DNA of 64,000 nucleotides from Duganella margarita. GTDB lineage: Bacteria; Pseudomonadota; Gammaproteobacteria; Burkholderiales; Burkholderiaceae_D. Numbering within the stretch: the first letter of the stretch is position 1; every line of letters begins with the position of its first letter. The translations under genes were made by a program, and so were the position numbers. The stretch lies in assembly GCF_009857535.1 (NCBI RefSeq), contig NZ_WWCS01000017.1, positions 1 to 64,000 on the forward strand, in the 5' to 3' direction. Under the pieces are notes generated by a model. The model worked only from the letters and a program-made list of their open reading frames with translations. It had not been told where the DNA came from and made no database searches. This document shows, in pieces, positions 1-8,163 of this stretch.

Positions 1-872
1 CGGCGCAGCGTCAGCTGCGGCGCCGGCGCCTGGGCGATGCGGATGCGCGCGCGCCGTTGCGCCAGCAGACCGGGCAGCACCTTGCCGCCGGCCAGGCGCA
101 GCAGCGCCAGGCCGTCGCGGTAATAGCGCCGCCACAGGGCCGGCTCTTCCTTGATGCGCCACAGCCATTCCAGGCCGAGCGCGCCCCAGCGCGGCGGCGC
201 CCGCTTGATATTACCGGCCACAAAGTTGATCACCGCGCCCAGGTGGCTGACCACCGGCACCTGCAGCGCCGCCAGATTGTGTTCGATCCAGGCCTGGCCG
301 CGCTGCGCGCCCAGCGCCACCAGCAGGAAGTCGGCGCCGCTGTCATTGATGGCGGCCAGTTGCGCAGGCGAACTCATCTGCGCGATGCTGCCAAACCCGG
401 GCGAACTGCTGCCGACGCAGACCATGGCGCCTTGCTCCGCGTTGATCACCTCGGCAGCGCGCGCGGCGACCCCGTCCGGGCCGCCGAACAGGTAAACCCG
501 CAGCGGCGCGCGGCGCTGGGCCCGCAAGCCCTCGAACACAGTCGAGCCGGCCACCCGCTCGGTGAGCGGGATGCCCAGCGCGCGCGCCATCCAGATGATC
601 GGCATGCCATCGGCCAGCGACAGGTCGGAGCGCAGCACCGACAGCCGGAACGGCGTGTCGCTCCGCGCGGCAATCAGGAAATTCAGGTTGGGCGTGGAGA
701 AAAAGCAGCGCCGCCGCGCGGCTGCCGCATCCAGCGCCAGTTGTTCGGCCTCGGCCGTAGTGACGGCGTCAAACGGCAGTCCCAGCAGGCAATACACGGG
801 GCGCTGGAAATCGGGCGCGTAGGACGGCGGCCGGCCGGCCGCCACGGCCAAAGAAGCATTACTCGCTGTCAC
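1..872 (-). CDS. WecG/TagA/CpsF-family glycosyltransferase (GT26), 3' end cut by window
   Basis: Transfers a sugar from a nucleotide donor onto a lipid-linked acceptor on the cytoplasmic face of the membrane, here presumably a step in building the Eps repeat unit. 290 residues are visible and run off the window edge; the family is usually about 240-290 residues, so little is missing. The LADGMP segment carries the family's conserved Asp (about residue 88); YLFGGPDG (about 127), LLVALGAQRGQ, SHLGAVINF and a C-terminal GLEWLWR block also fit GT26. The start is GTG at 872, overlapping the end of the upstream GT2 by 14 bases; an ATG at 859 lies in another frame that does not keep the GT26 motifs. 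It closes the eps gene series in this window. Acceptor and sugar cannot be told from sequence. Confidence 0.85.
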   Translation of the reverse strand, partial: MTASNASLAVAAGRPPSYAPDFQRPVYCLLGLPFDAVTTAEAEQLALDAAAARRRCFFSTPNLNFLIAARSDTPFRLSVLRSDLSLADGMPIIWMARALGIPLTERVAGSTVFEGLRAQRRAPLRVYLFGGPDGVAARAAEVINAEQGAMVCVGSSSPGFGSIAQMSSPAQLAAINDSGADFLLVALGAQRGQAWIEHNLAALQVPVVSHLGAVINFVAGNIKRAPPRWGALGLEWLWRIKEEPALWRRYYRDGLALLRLAGGKVLPGLLAQRRARIRIAQAPAPQLTLR

Positions 873-2052
873 GTTTCGACCTCACCCATTCAACTTGACG
901 TTGCACCACAAAACGGCAATACAGCGGCACTTTGCGCACCACATACCATAGCGCCAGCAGCAGCTCGCGTCCGGCCAGCACCTGGCGGCCATGGGCCCAC
1001 CACGCCAGCAGCACGGCCGCGCCAAACGCCAGCCCCAGCAACGTAGCCCAGGCCAGCGGCAGCACTGCGCCGCTCAACACGGTCGCCACCAGGCCAAGGC
1101 CGAACAGCGCAACGACCGCCATCGCCAGCAGTGCCAGCGGCGGCACGCTCAGGTCCAGCGCCAGCGCCAGCAACTGCGGCCGGCCCTTGAACAGGCCCTG
1201 CAACACCATCGACGGCACCGCCGAGACGATCATGCTCAGGTGGCCGTGCTCCCAGCGCGTGCGCTGCGCGGCAGTGCCGGCGTCGTTGCTCGGGAATGTA
1301 CTGTAGACCTCGGCCGCCGGGCAGAAGCGTGGCGCCTTGCCGGCGCGCGCCAGGTCGAGGCCGAGCTTCATGTCTTCGACGATGTGGCCGTTCGCCAGTG
1401 CGGCCGTGCTCAGGGTCGGCCAGTCGAACGCCATGCCGGTGCCCATCAGCTGGCACGGCAGGCCGAGCCGGGCGAAGCCCAGCGGACGCACCAGGTTCTT
1501 GACCACCCAGGCAAATTCGGCAATTTTCTTCAGGCCGCTGGCGCCCGGCGCGCGCATCAAATACAGTGCTTGCATCGGCACCCCGTGCTGCAGTGCGTCA
1601 CGCGCCAGCCGGTCCAGCGCGCCGGGACCGACGATGCAGTCGGCATCGACAATCACCACCACTTCGGGCGGGTCTTCAGCCAGGCAACGCACGCCAAAGT
1701 CCAGCGCATAGCCCTTGCCGCGCTCGGTGTCGCTGAAGCGCTCGCGCACCTCGGCGCCGCCGCGTGCAGCCACCGCCGCCGTGTCGTCGCTGCAATTATC
1801 GGCCACCACCAGGATGCGGTCGCCCGCCACCAGTTGTGGACGAAGGCTGTCGAGGGTGGCGTTGATGCCGCCGGATTCATTATGGGCCGGCACCAGCACG
1901 GCCAGCCGCGGCCGGCGGCCGCTGGCGGCCGGCGCCGGCTTCAGGCGCGCAAACGCCAGCAGCGCCTGCAGCAGCAGCACCGTCACCGGCACCGCCGCCA
2001 GGATCAACAGCCCATACAACAGGTACATCAGCAAGGACAGCAACTGGCTCAT
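859..2052 (-). CDS. Membrane-bound family 2 glycosyltransferase
   Basis: A 397-residue inverting GT2 enzyme for polysaccharide assembly at the inner membrane. An N-terminal hydrophobic segment (about 5-35) is followed by the GT-A core: LVPAHNES (about 53-60), DNCSDDT (85-91), the metal-binding VDADC (135-139), then GTGMAF, VEDMKLGLDLARAGK and the QxxRW-type motif QRTRWEHG. Two or three C-terminal hydrophobic segments follow. This layout resembles processive cellulose-synthase-like enzymes, but the product is unknown. The ATG at 2052 is chosen because it overlaps the upstream stop by ATGA, indicating translational coupling; the frame is open 28 codons further upstream, inside the neighbouring gene. 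It lies between an acetyltransferase and a GT26 enzyme, all minus strand. Confidence 0.85.
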   Translation of the reverse strand: MSQLLSLLMYLLYGLLILAAVPVTVLLLQALLAFARLKPAPAASGRRPRLAVLVPAHNESGGINATLDSLRPQLVAGDRILVVADNCSDDTAAVAARGGAEVRERFSDTERGKGYALDFGVRCLAEDPPEVVVIVDADCIVGPGALDRLARDALQHGVPMQALYLMRAPGASGLKKIAEFAWVVKNLVRPLGFARLGLPCQLMGTGMAFDWPTLSTAALANGHIVEDMKLGLDLARAGKAPRFCPAAEVYSTFPSNDAGTAAQRTRWEHGHLSMIVSAVPSMVLQGLFKGRPQLLALALDLSVPPLALLAMAVVALFGLGLVATVLSGAVLPLAWATLLGLAFGAAVLLAWWAHGRQVLAGRELLLALWYVVRKVPLYCRFVVQRQVEWVRSKRDSE

Positions 2053-2585
2053 GCCGCCCCCGCCGCTGCGTCGCGCCGGGCGGCGATGATACGGGCCGGG
2101 GCGCCGACTGCGGTAGCGCCGTCCGGCACGTCGCACAGCACCACCGACATGGCACCGATGCGGCAGCCGTTGCCAACGCGGACACCGCCGAGAATTTGCG
2201 CATAGGCGCCGATATCGGCGTCATCGCCAATCACCGGCACAGGGCCGTTTTCCTCGCGGGTGCCGATGGTGACGCCATGGCGCAGGGTGCAATTGGCACC
2301 GATGACGGCGTCCGCGTGGATGATAACGTTACCAAAGTGCCAGATGCGCAGCCCGGGACCAACGCGCGCGCTTTTCGGCAGCGTGATGCCGGAGGCGGTT
2401 TCAATCACGCGGTACAACGACCAGTACAGCGCTGTCGCCAGCCGGCGGCCCAGGCCGGGCGCCATGCCGTCAATGCGGCGGCCGCGGCGGTACAGCCAGA
2501 TCGCCCAAATCGATTGCTCCTTCAGGAACGGCCGCCGCATGGCATAGCGCCGCAAATCGGCCGCCCAGTCCTCATCCTTGCTCAT
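2049..2585 (-). CDS. Serine acetyltransferase-like hexapeptide-repeat transferase
   Basis: 178 residues with a short alpha-helical N-terminus (about 1-65) and a left-handed beta-helix from hexapeptide repeats (about 70-165: ARVGPGL, IHADAVIGANCTL, VTIGTREENG, DADIGAYAQI, VRVGNGCRIGAMSVV). LRHGVTIG supplies the His used by this acyltransferase class. It is shorter than biosynthetic CysE and lies among glycosyltransferase genes, so O-acetylation of a sugar or lipid-linked intermediate of the Eps polymer is more likely than cysteine synthesis. That role is inference; the fold call is firm. The stop overlaps the next GT2 start by four bases. The 233 bases upstream are AT-rich and separate it from a divergent acyltransferase gene, so a promoter for the last three eps genes probably lies there. 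Confidence 0.85.
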   Translation of the reverse strand: MSKDEDWAADLRRYAMRRPFLKEQSIWAIWLYRRGRRIDGMAPGLGRRLATALYWSLYRVIETASGITLPKSARVGPGLRIWHFGNVIIHADAVIGANCTLRHGVTIGTREENGPVPVIGDDADIGAYAQILGGVRVGNGCRIGAMSVVLCDVPDGATAVGAPARIIAARRDAAAGAA

Positions 2586-2818
2586 GGCTTCCTTCTCTCA
2601 CATTGCACACGGCGCCCTGCGGAGCAAGCACGTTGCACAGATAATAATGACTTGCATTTTAAACGAATCAATCGTGTAATGCTGTGTTTTTTGCCAATTT
2701 TGCTGCGACGCGACAAAAGGCCGCGCCCGCCTGCGCCGTTGCTTCGGAAGCAATGACAGCTGTGCTAATATTAACAGACATCTATTCACCACCCTGCTAC
2801 CTTACGCCCCGCACACCC

Positions 2819-4879
2819 ATGACTGTTACCGCCCACGCCGCCACCCCGCCGCCGCGCACCGCGCCCCTGCCCGGCCCCGCCACGCCGACGCCGCATGCGC
2901 TGGCCTACCGGCCCGACATCGACGGCTTGAGGGCGGTCGCGGTCACCGCCGTGCTGCTGTTCCATTGCTGGCCGCAGTGGTTTGTCAGCGGTTTTGTCGG
3001 GGTCGACATATTCTTTGTCATTTCCGGCTATCTGATCTCCACCATCCTGCTCAAGCAGCTGGAGGCGGGCCGCTTCAGCATCCTCGATTTTTATTCGCGC
3101 CGCGTGCGCCGCATCTTCCCCGCGTTGCTGGTAGTGCTGCTGGCGACGCTGGCTTTCGGCTGGATGGTGCTGCTGCACGGCGAGTTCACCGTGCTCGGCA
3201 AGCATGTGGCGGCCGGCGGCGGCTTCGTCTCCAACCTGGTGCTGTGGGTAGAATCGGGCTATTTCGACAGTTCCGGCAACACCAAACCGCTGCTGCACCT
3301 GTGGTCGCTCGGGGTCGAGGAACAGTTTTACATCGCCTGGCCGCTGATCCTGTGGCTGGTATTTACCAAACGCTATAATTTCCTGCTGGTGACCGGCGCC
3401 ATCTTCTGCGCGTCGATGGCGGTCAACCTCGGCAGCATCGCCAGCAATCCCACCGCCGCCTTCTATTCGCCGCTATCGCGCTTCTGGGAACTGATGAGCG
3501 GTGGCGTGGCCGCCTACCTGCATCTGCATCGCCGCCCATGGAGCCTGCAGCAGCAGCGCTGGGCCGCCGCGCTCGGGACGCTGCTGATGGTCGGCGCGTT
3601 CGCGCTGATCAAGCCGCAGGCCCTGTTCCCCGGTTGGTGGGCGCTGCTGCCGGTGGCTGCGACGTTCTTGCTGATCATGGCCGGCCCGGCCACGCTGATT
3701 AACCGCCACCTGCTGGGCAACCGGCTGGCCACCGGCATCGGCAAGATCAGCTATCCACTGTATCTATGGCATTGGCCGTTGCTGTCTTACGCTTTCATCC
3801 TGTACGGCGAAAAACCGTCCTACCTGGTGAAAATTGGCTTGATGACCGGCGCGCTGCTGCTGGCCTACCTGACTTACCGGCTGCTGGAAACCCCGCTGCG
3901 TCACTACCGCAACACGCCGCGCGTGGTCGGCGCCCTGGTGACGGGGGTAGCGCTGACGGCGCTGATCGGCTTCGGCATCAACGCCGGCCTGCTGCGCGAG
4001 CGGATCGATGTGCATGGCAGCGACGTCTATCTGAACGCGCTCAACGATTTCGACTTCCCCGGCGCCAGCTTCAAGCCGATCCGGCACCAAGGCATTCTCT
4101 TTCAGCAGCTGACCGGCAAAGCGCCCGGCCTGACGGTGTTCATCGGCGACTCGCTGGTGCAGCAATATGGCCCGCATATGGAGCAATTGATGGCGCGCCA
4201 GCCGGATCAGGTCAATTCCGTGATCTTTGCCACCGGCGGCGGTTGCCAGCCGGTATTGCACACCATTCGCCTGCCACGCTTCCAGTTCCCGCTGTGCCCC
4301 CAAACCATCGCGGCCGCGTATGACCTGGCCAGCCAGCCGCAGGTGCATACGGTGATGATCGGCGCGGCCTGGTACGCGTATTTCAACACATACAATAATC
4401 TCACCGAGTACGATACTGGCAGCCAGATCCTGCCGTTCCCGTCCGCTGCCGCGCAAGACCTGGCCTACGCCTCGCTGCAGCAGTCGGTGGCGTCGCTGCG
4501 CAAAGCGGGCAAGCGCGTGGTCATCGTCCTGCAACCGCCGAGCGGCCAGGCTTACGACCCGCGCAATATGTACCAGGGATCGCGCCTGGACAGTATCTAT
4601 CCACTGAAAAACATCCCCAACGTTGACCTGGTCAGCTTCAACCACGCCAATGCAGCGGCGCGCGCGCGGCTGATCGCGATCGCCGCCGCCACCGGCGCCG
4701 AGCTGATCGATCCGACCACCTCCCTGTGTGAAGGCAACACCTGCCATGTGCTGGACGCCAGCGGCGCCCCGGTCTATACCGACACCACGCACATGCGGCC
4801 AAGCTACAGCCGGCGCGTTGCCAACTATCTGGACGATCTGGTCATGCCGCCACGAGCCGGGGCGGCCAAGGCGCCATAA
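2819..4879 (+). CDS. Acyltransferase-3 with C-terminal SGNH domain (OafA-like)
   Basis: 686 residues. The N-terminal half is an integral-membrane acyltransferase-3 domain (about 30-380): YRPDIDGLRAVAV at the start of helix 1, GFVGVDIFFVISGYL, then RRVRRIFPAL and HLWSLGVEEQFYIAWPL. The C-terminal half is a periplasmic SGNH hydrolase-like domain with FIGDS (Ser 445) and DTTH (Asp 655, His 658), the expected catalytic set. Such fusions move acyl groups across the inner membrane onto extracytoplasmic glycans. The ATG at 2819 has no clear RBS; ATGs at 2753 (GGAAG just upstream) or 2684 are in-frame alternatives that only lengthen the cytoplasmic tail. It opposes the flanking eps genes and is the first gene of a module repeated at 25.3 kb. 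Confidence 0.88.
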   Translation: MTVTAHAATPPPRTAPLPGPATPTPHALAYRPDIDGLRAVAVTAVLLFHCWPQWFVSGFVGVDIFFVISGYLISTILLKQLEAGRFSILDFYSRRVRRIFPALLVVLLATLAFGWMVLLHGEFTVLGKHVAAGGGFVSNLVLWVESGYFDSSGNTKPLLHLWSLGVEEQFYIAWPLILWLVFTKRYNFLLVTGAIFCASMAVNLGSIASNPTAAFYSPLSRFWELMSGGVAAYLHLHRRPWSLQQQRWAAALGTLLMVGAFALIKPQALFPGWWALLPVAATFLLIMAGPATLINRHLLGNRLATGIGKISYPLYLWHWPLLSYAFILYGEKPSYLVKIGLMTGALLLAYLTYRLLETPLRHYRNTPRVVGALVTGVALTALIGFGINAGLLRERIDVHGSDVYLNALNDFDFPGASFKPIRHQGILFQQLTGKAPGLTVFIGDSLVQQYGPHMEQLMARQPDQVNSVIFATGGGCQPVLHTIRLPRFQFPLCPQTIAAAYDLASQPQVHTVMIGAAWYAYFNTYNNLTEYDTGSQILPFPSAAAQDLAYASLQQSVASLRKAGKRVVIVLQPPSGQAYDPRNMYQGSRLDSIYPLKNIPNVDLVSFNHANAAARARLIAIAAATGAELIDPTTSLCEGNTCHVLDASGAPVYTDTTHMRPSYSRRVANYLDDLVMPPRAGAAKAP

Positions 4880-4888
4880 GCTCCAGCT

Positions 4889-4936
4889 ACAACAGGCTCC
4901 GCAACAACCCAAGGGTTGCTGCGGAGCCTGTTTTAT
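4889..4936. terminator. Bidirectional intrinsic terminator
   Basis: Arms 4891-4910 and 4913-4932 are 20 bases long with one mismatch and a two-base loop, followed by TTTTAT on the plus strand and preceded by an A-poor flank. It lies between the converging ends of two acyltransferase genes, starting 12 bases after the plus-strand stop. Confidence 0.8.
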
Positions 4937-4945
4937 CTCTGCGGC

Positions 4946-5992
4946 TCAGGGGGTCGACGCCAGCGCCATCTTGCGGCCCACCTGACGGTTCAGCCAGGCT
5001 GTCAACGGCCGCTCGCCGGCCACATACAGCAAGCCTCCGAGAGCGAATACCGCCACCACGGTGAACGTGAAAATGATCGCCATCGAGTGCATGCCGGCTT
5101 TTTGGGCCAGCATGATAAACACCGGCATCGACAGACCGTGCGACAGATAGATGGTGTAGGAGGCATCGCCAAACAGCTTGAAATGTCCGCTCAGGCGGCT
5201 GATGGCGCGATAGCGTTCCAGCCATGCCATGCCCATGACCAGCGCGGCCGCAGGCAGTCCGACGGCGAACAGGCGGTCCACTGGCACAGCAGGGAAAACG
5301 AACAGAGCGGCTACAGCGAACACTACCAACGCGGGCGCGAGATACGCGGGCAGCGGCGGCCGCCACGTCCACAGCCGCGCGATCAAGCCGCCGCACAAGA
5401 ACTCGAACAGCAGCGTGCGACCAAAGAAGCCGATCACCACCTGATCGGCAAACACCACCCCCAGCGCAAACACCAGCGACATCAGTACCAGGCAGAAGCG
5501 CAATGGCGGCTTGCGCACCCAGATCGCCAGCGCGAACGACAGGTAAAACAGCATTTCATAGCTGAGCGTCCAGCCGGACTCCAGGAGCGGTAACACCTGG
5601 CCGGCCGGATTGACCGCGGGAATGAAGAAAATTGACTTCAGAAAATAATCCGGTGCGATGGTCGAATGGAAGGCCCTTGAGCCGACCAACACCACCACCA
5701 TCGCCTTGACCGCAGTGTAGACCCAATAGAGCGGCACGATGCGGATAATGCGCCGCAGGAGAAAATGCCAACTGGCGTCGGCGCCACCGGCGGCGGCGGC
5801 CCTCATGGTGGACAGGGTGATCACAAACCCGCTGATGACGAAGAAGATATCGACCCCGGCGCCACCGACCTGATGCCAGTAGCCGAACTCGCCAGCGAAG
5901 CCCAACCGTCGCCAGACTTCCACCACGGTATGCGAGGTGACAACCAACAAGACTGCGACAAAGCGCAAAAATTGAATAGTATTTAATTGCAT
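4946..5992 (-). CDS. Acyltransferase-3 family membrane protein
   Basis: 348 residues, wholly integral membrane, no SGNH domain. Helix 1 starts NTIQFLRFVAV and carries the conserved TSH at about residue 18; GVDIFFVISGFVITLS and RRIIRIVPLYWVYT follow, then about eight more hydrophobic segments, ending with YTIYLSHGLSMPVF. The family moves acyl groups, usually acetyl or succinyl, onto sugars of exopolysaccharide or LPS. The ATG at 5992 is preferred over one at 6004 because GGGGTGG lies just upstream. It is the middle gene of the acyltransferase/acyltransferase/secreted-protein module and diverges from the secreted protein across about 650 AT-rich bases. Substrate unknown. Confidence 0.85.
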   Translation of the reverse strand: MQLNTIQFLRFVAVLLVVTSHTVVEVWRRLGFAGEFGYWHQVGGAGVDIFFVISGFVITLSTMRAAAAGGADASWHFLLRRIIRIVPLYWVYTAVKAMVVVLVGSRAFHSTIAPDYFLKSIFFIPAVNPAGQVLPLLESGWTLSYEMLFYLSFALAIWVRKPPLRFCLVLMSLVFALGVVFADQVVIGFFGRTLLFEFLCGGLIARLWTWRPPLPAYLAPALVVFAVAALFVFPAVPVDRLFAVGLPAAALVMGMAWLERYRAISRLSGHFKLFGDASYTIYLSHGLSMPVFIMLAQKAGMHSMAIIFTFTVVAVFALGGLLYVAGERPLTAWLNRQVGRKMALASTP

Positions 5993-6300
5993 GGCCACCC
6001 CCATCGGTGGCGCTGGTAGTGGTCTCCCGTCTCGCGACTGGCGGCGCCTGAATCGGGTGGGCTGATGCAGTCGAATGGCTGCCGATGAAAACCAATGCCA
6101 TTCCTAGACGGCAATATAACGTCTATTTTAGCCAATTATTCCTCCTGGATACCAATGATTCATTAAAGTATTTTAATTTTAGTTAAAATTATTATACCAT
6201 TGTGAAAACATTTGATTTCCAAGCGTGTGCCTGAAGTGCGCGGCTGCGGCCGCCGGGAGGCCGCGCCACATGGAGCCGCCCTCAGCGTATAAAAATTATA

Positions 6301-6488
6301 TTGTTATCAGTCCAGAAATTATATAAATTCCACGAATTGATTTATATTAATTTCAGCTAATAAAATGAGAAGTTTATTCAAATGAAATTTGAATAAACTA
6401 AACGACAACCCGGAAGCCGCCTATGCTTGTCTCGCTCGTCTTTTTACTTGCCGCCTCTAGCAAACATGCGGATTCCGGCTTTTTGTTT
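6301..6488 (+). other. Candidate structured leader or small RNA in AT-rich intergenic region
   Basis: The 656-base gap between divergent genes is AT-rich, unlike its surroundings. On the plus strand TTGTTA (6301-6306), a 17-base spacer and TAAATT (6324-6329) could be a promoter. Downstream is a perfect 13-bp inverted repeat (6371-6383 / 6387-6399, loop GAA), then arms CCGGAAGCCGC (6410-6420) and GCGGATTCCGG (6468-6478) with one mismatch, followed by CTTTTTGTTT. That is a promoter, a hairpin and a terminator-like stem in about 190 bases. It could be a small RNA, an attenuated 5' leader of the secreted-protein gene, or chance in AT-rich DNA. No known riboswitch consensus is recognised. Bases 5993-6300 hold no other feature that I can see. 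Confidence 0.3.
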
Positions 6489-6570
6489 AGTATTAACTCA
6501 ATTAATATATGCAAGAAAGAATTAAACTGTTGTACGCTCACCATAAAATATCGGACAGCCATTGATTTAT

Positions 6571-6599
6571 TTCGCTACGGCAAGAAAGCTGTGTATAAT
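6571..6599 (+). promoter_or_regulatory. Sigma-70-like promoter for the secreted-protein gene
   Basis: TATAAT at 6594-6599 preceded by G-T-G, with a weak -35 TTCGCT at 6571-6576 and a 17-base spacer. It lies 49 bases before the ATG at 6649, which has AGGAG at 6638-6642. Confidence 0.5.
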
Positions 6600-6648
6600 C
6601 TTTTCATGTCACCGATTTCCACGCCCACTTCCTTGGTAGGAGTTTCAC

Positions 6649-8085
6649 ATGTCCACTAATAACACCACGGCCGCCTCGCGCCGCCTGCGCAAAGTTCTCA
6701 CGTGCTCCGTCCTCAGCATTGCCGTGTTGAACGCAGTAGCACAAACCACCACCCAGCCCGCTGCGCCTGCGTTTGGCACGTTCAACCGCCTGTTCGCCGC
6801 AGACTCGTTATGGAATTCGCGGCCGATCAATCCTGTGCTCGGCACGTTTGTGATTCCAAAGTCGAGCTACTACCCTGTCGTAGCGGCCGGCGCAACGTCG
6901 TCCGGCCTGTTCCAAGCCAAAACCACCGACGGTCCAGTTACGGTCAGCGGCATCACCGGCACCGCCGGCGTTGCCGACCCGGACAGCCAGAACTCGCGCA
7001 CCGTCACCGTGCCACGGTGGCCAGCCAACGTCGTGCCGACCGCCAATGACGACCAGGAAGCCGACATCTACGATCCGGTCACCAATGTGATCCACTCGTT
7101 CTGGGGTTTGCGGCTGGTGAGCGGCAAGTGGTACGCCAAGCTGTACGCCTGGTCCGACGCCAAGGGCCCCGGTTTCGGTGATCCCGCCCACTTCTACCAG
7201 GGCTCGCGCGCTGCTGGAGTGATTCCACTGGCCGGCATGATCCGCGCTAGTGAAGTCAATGATGGCCAGGCGTATTACAGCCACGCATTGGCCATGTCGA
7301 TGACCTACAATGGCCTGTCGGGCAAGACGCCGTATATTTACCCGGCGACGTCGGCGGACATCAATGCAGCCAGCACCAATACAGGCGGAATTCCGCAAGG
7401 TGCACTGCTGATGCTGCCGGCCAGCTATGACACCACGAAAATCGCCAATCCGGCGCTGCGCAAGGTTGCCGAGACGCTGAAACGCTACGGCGCCTACGTG
7501 GTTGACCGCAATGATGGAACGCCGTTTGCGATCCACGTTGAGGGCGGCGTCAAGTACGACCTGCACAACGGCGGTTGGGACAATGCCGTGGCAACCGAGC
7601 TCGATCGCATCCGCGCCAACCTGCGCCAGGTCGTTTCGGCCACCAGCTGGGTGGACGGCAATGGCCAGCCGATGACGCCCAAGGCGGCGGTCGCAGTCAA
7701 CCAGCTGTCGATGCGCGGCCCATGGACCCGCTACAGCGGCACCGTGGACGGCGTGTATGACACCATTACCCAGTCACTGAACTTCCCTGCTGCAGCGACC
7801 CAGACCGTCATGGTCAACGGTAACTCCAGCGGCATCAATAAAGTGGTATGGGGCAAGGTCACGCCAGGCACGGCGCAGAAGTTCACGGTCACGGCGACCG
7901 GTGGCGCCAAGCTGAAGATGCAGGTATACAGCGGCGGCGCCGTGGTGTCGGACACCGGTGCTCTGGGCGACAAGGCCTCGGCGCGCGTCACCTGGCCAGC
8001 CACCGGCGCCTGGTTTGTGCTGACCGCCTATAGCGGCGTGAACCAGGCCTCGACCCTGCGCGCGACGCTGACGCCAGCGCAGTAA
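6649..8085 (+). CDS. Secreted protein of unknown function (paralog of 29354-30808)
   Basis: 478 residues with a signal peptide (about 1-32, basic RRLRK then a hydrophobic stretch ending NAVAQ). The mature N-terminus carries FAADSxWNSRPxNPxLGT, shared with the paralog at 29.4 kb. Further shared blocks are GVADPD, VPRWPANVVP, ADIYDPVTNVIHSF, GFGDPAHFYQGSRAAGV, a D-G-x-A-Y-Y-x-HALAMS motif (about 205-217), MLPASYD, PALRKVAETLKRYGAYVVD and SWVDGNG. The last 95 or so residues look like a small beta-sandwich (ATGGAKLKMQVYSGG). Conserved Asp and His residues suggest an enzyme or glycan-binding protein, but I recognise no characterised family; the motif order recalls uncharacterised secreted proteins of actinobacteria and cyanobacteria (from memory). 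Start supported by AGGAG seven bases before the ATG. Third gene of the repeated module. Confidence 0.8.
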   Translation: MSTNNTTAASRRLRKVLTCSVLSIAVLNAVAQTTTQPAAPAFGTFNRLFAADSLWNSRPINPVLGTFVIPKSSYYPVVAAGATSSGLFQAKTTDGPVTVSGITGTAGVADPDSQNSRTVTVPRWPANVVPTANDDQEADIYDPVTNVIHSFWGLRLVSGKWYAKLYAWSDAKGPGFGDPAHFYQGSRAAGVIPLAGMIRASEVNDGQAYYSHALAMSMTYNGLSGKTPYIYPATSADINAASTNTGGIPQGALLMLPASYDTTKIANPALRKVAETLKRYGAYVVDRNDGTPFAIHVEGGVKYDLHNGGWDNAVATELDRIRANLRQVVSATSWVDGNGQPMTPKAAVAVNQLSMRGPWTRYSGTVDGVYDTITQSLNFPAAATQTVMVNGNSSGINKVVWGKVTPGTAQKFTVTATGGAKLKMQVYSGGAVVSDTGALGDKASARVTWPATGAWFVLTAYSGVNQASTLRATLTPAQ

Positions 8086-8098
8086 CCGCAGCAGAAAC

Positions 8099-8139
8099 AC
8101 AAACGGCGCATGCCCCGCCAAGGGTGATGCGCCGTTTGT
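8099..8139. terminator. Bidirectional intrinsic terminator
   Basis: Perfect 13-bp arms ACAAACGGCGCAT (8099-8111) and ATGCGCCGTTTGT (8127-8139), 15-base loop, between the secreted-protein stop and the end of a converging glycosyltransferase gene. The T-run is short on both strands. Confidence 0.7.
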
Positions 8140-8163
8140 CATTCCAGTGGCGCACGCCACCGG

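Noticed and set aside
446..673. Small minus-strand frame within the first gene
   Set aside because: Out-of-frame reading of the WecG/TagA-type gene, which is continuous from GTG 872 to the window edge with all motifs.
6371..6488. c-di-GMP (GEMM) riboswitch
   Set aside because: The hairpins do not carry the conserved internal sequences of either GEMM class.
6423..6659. 78-codon plus-strand frame before the first secreted-protein gene
   Set aside because: It runs over the promoter -10, the RBS and the start codon of the next gene, has no RBS of its own and no recognisable sequence. The region is better explained as a leader or small RNA.
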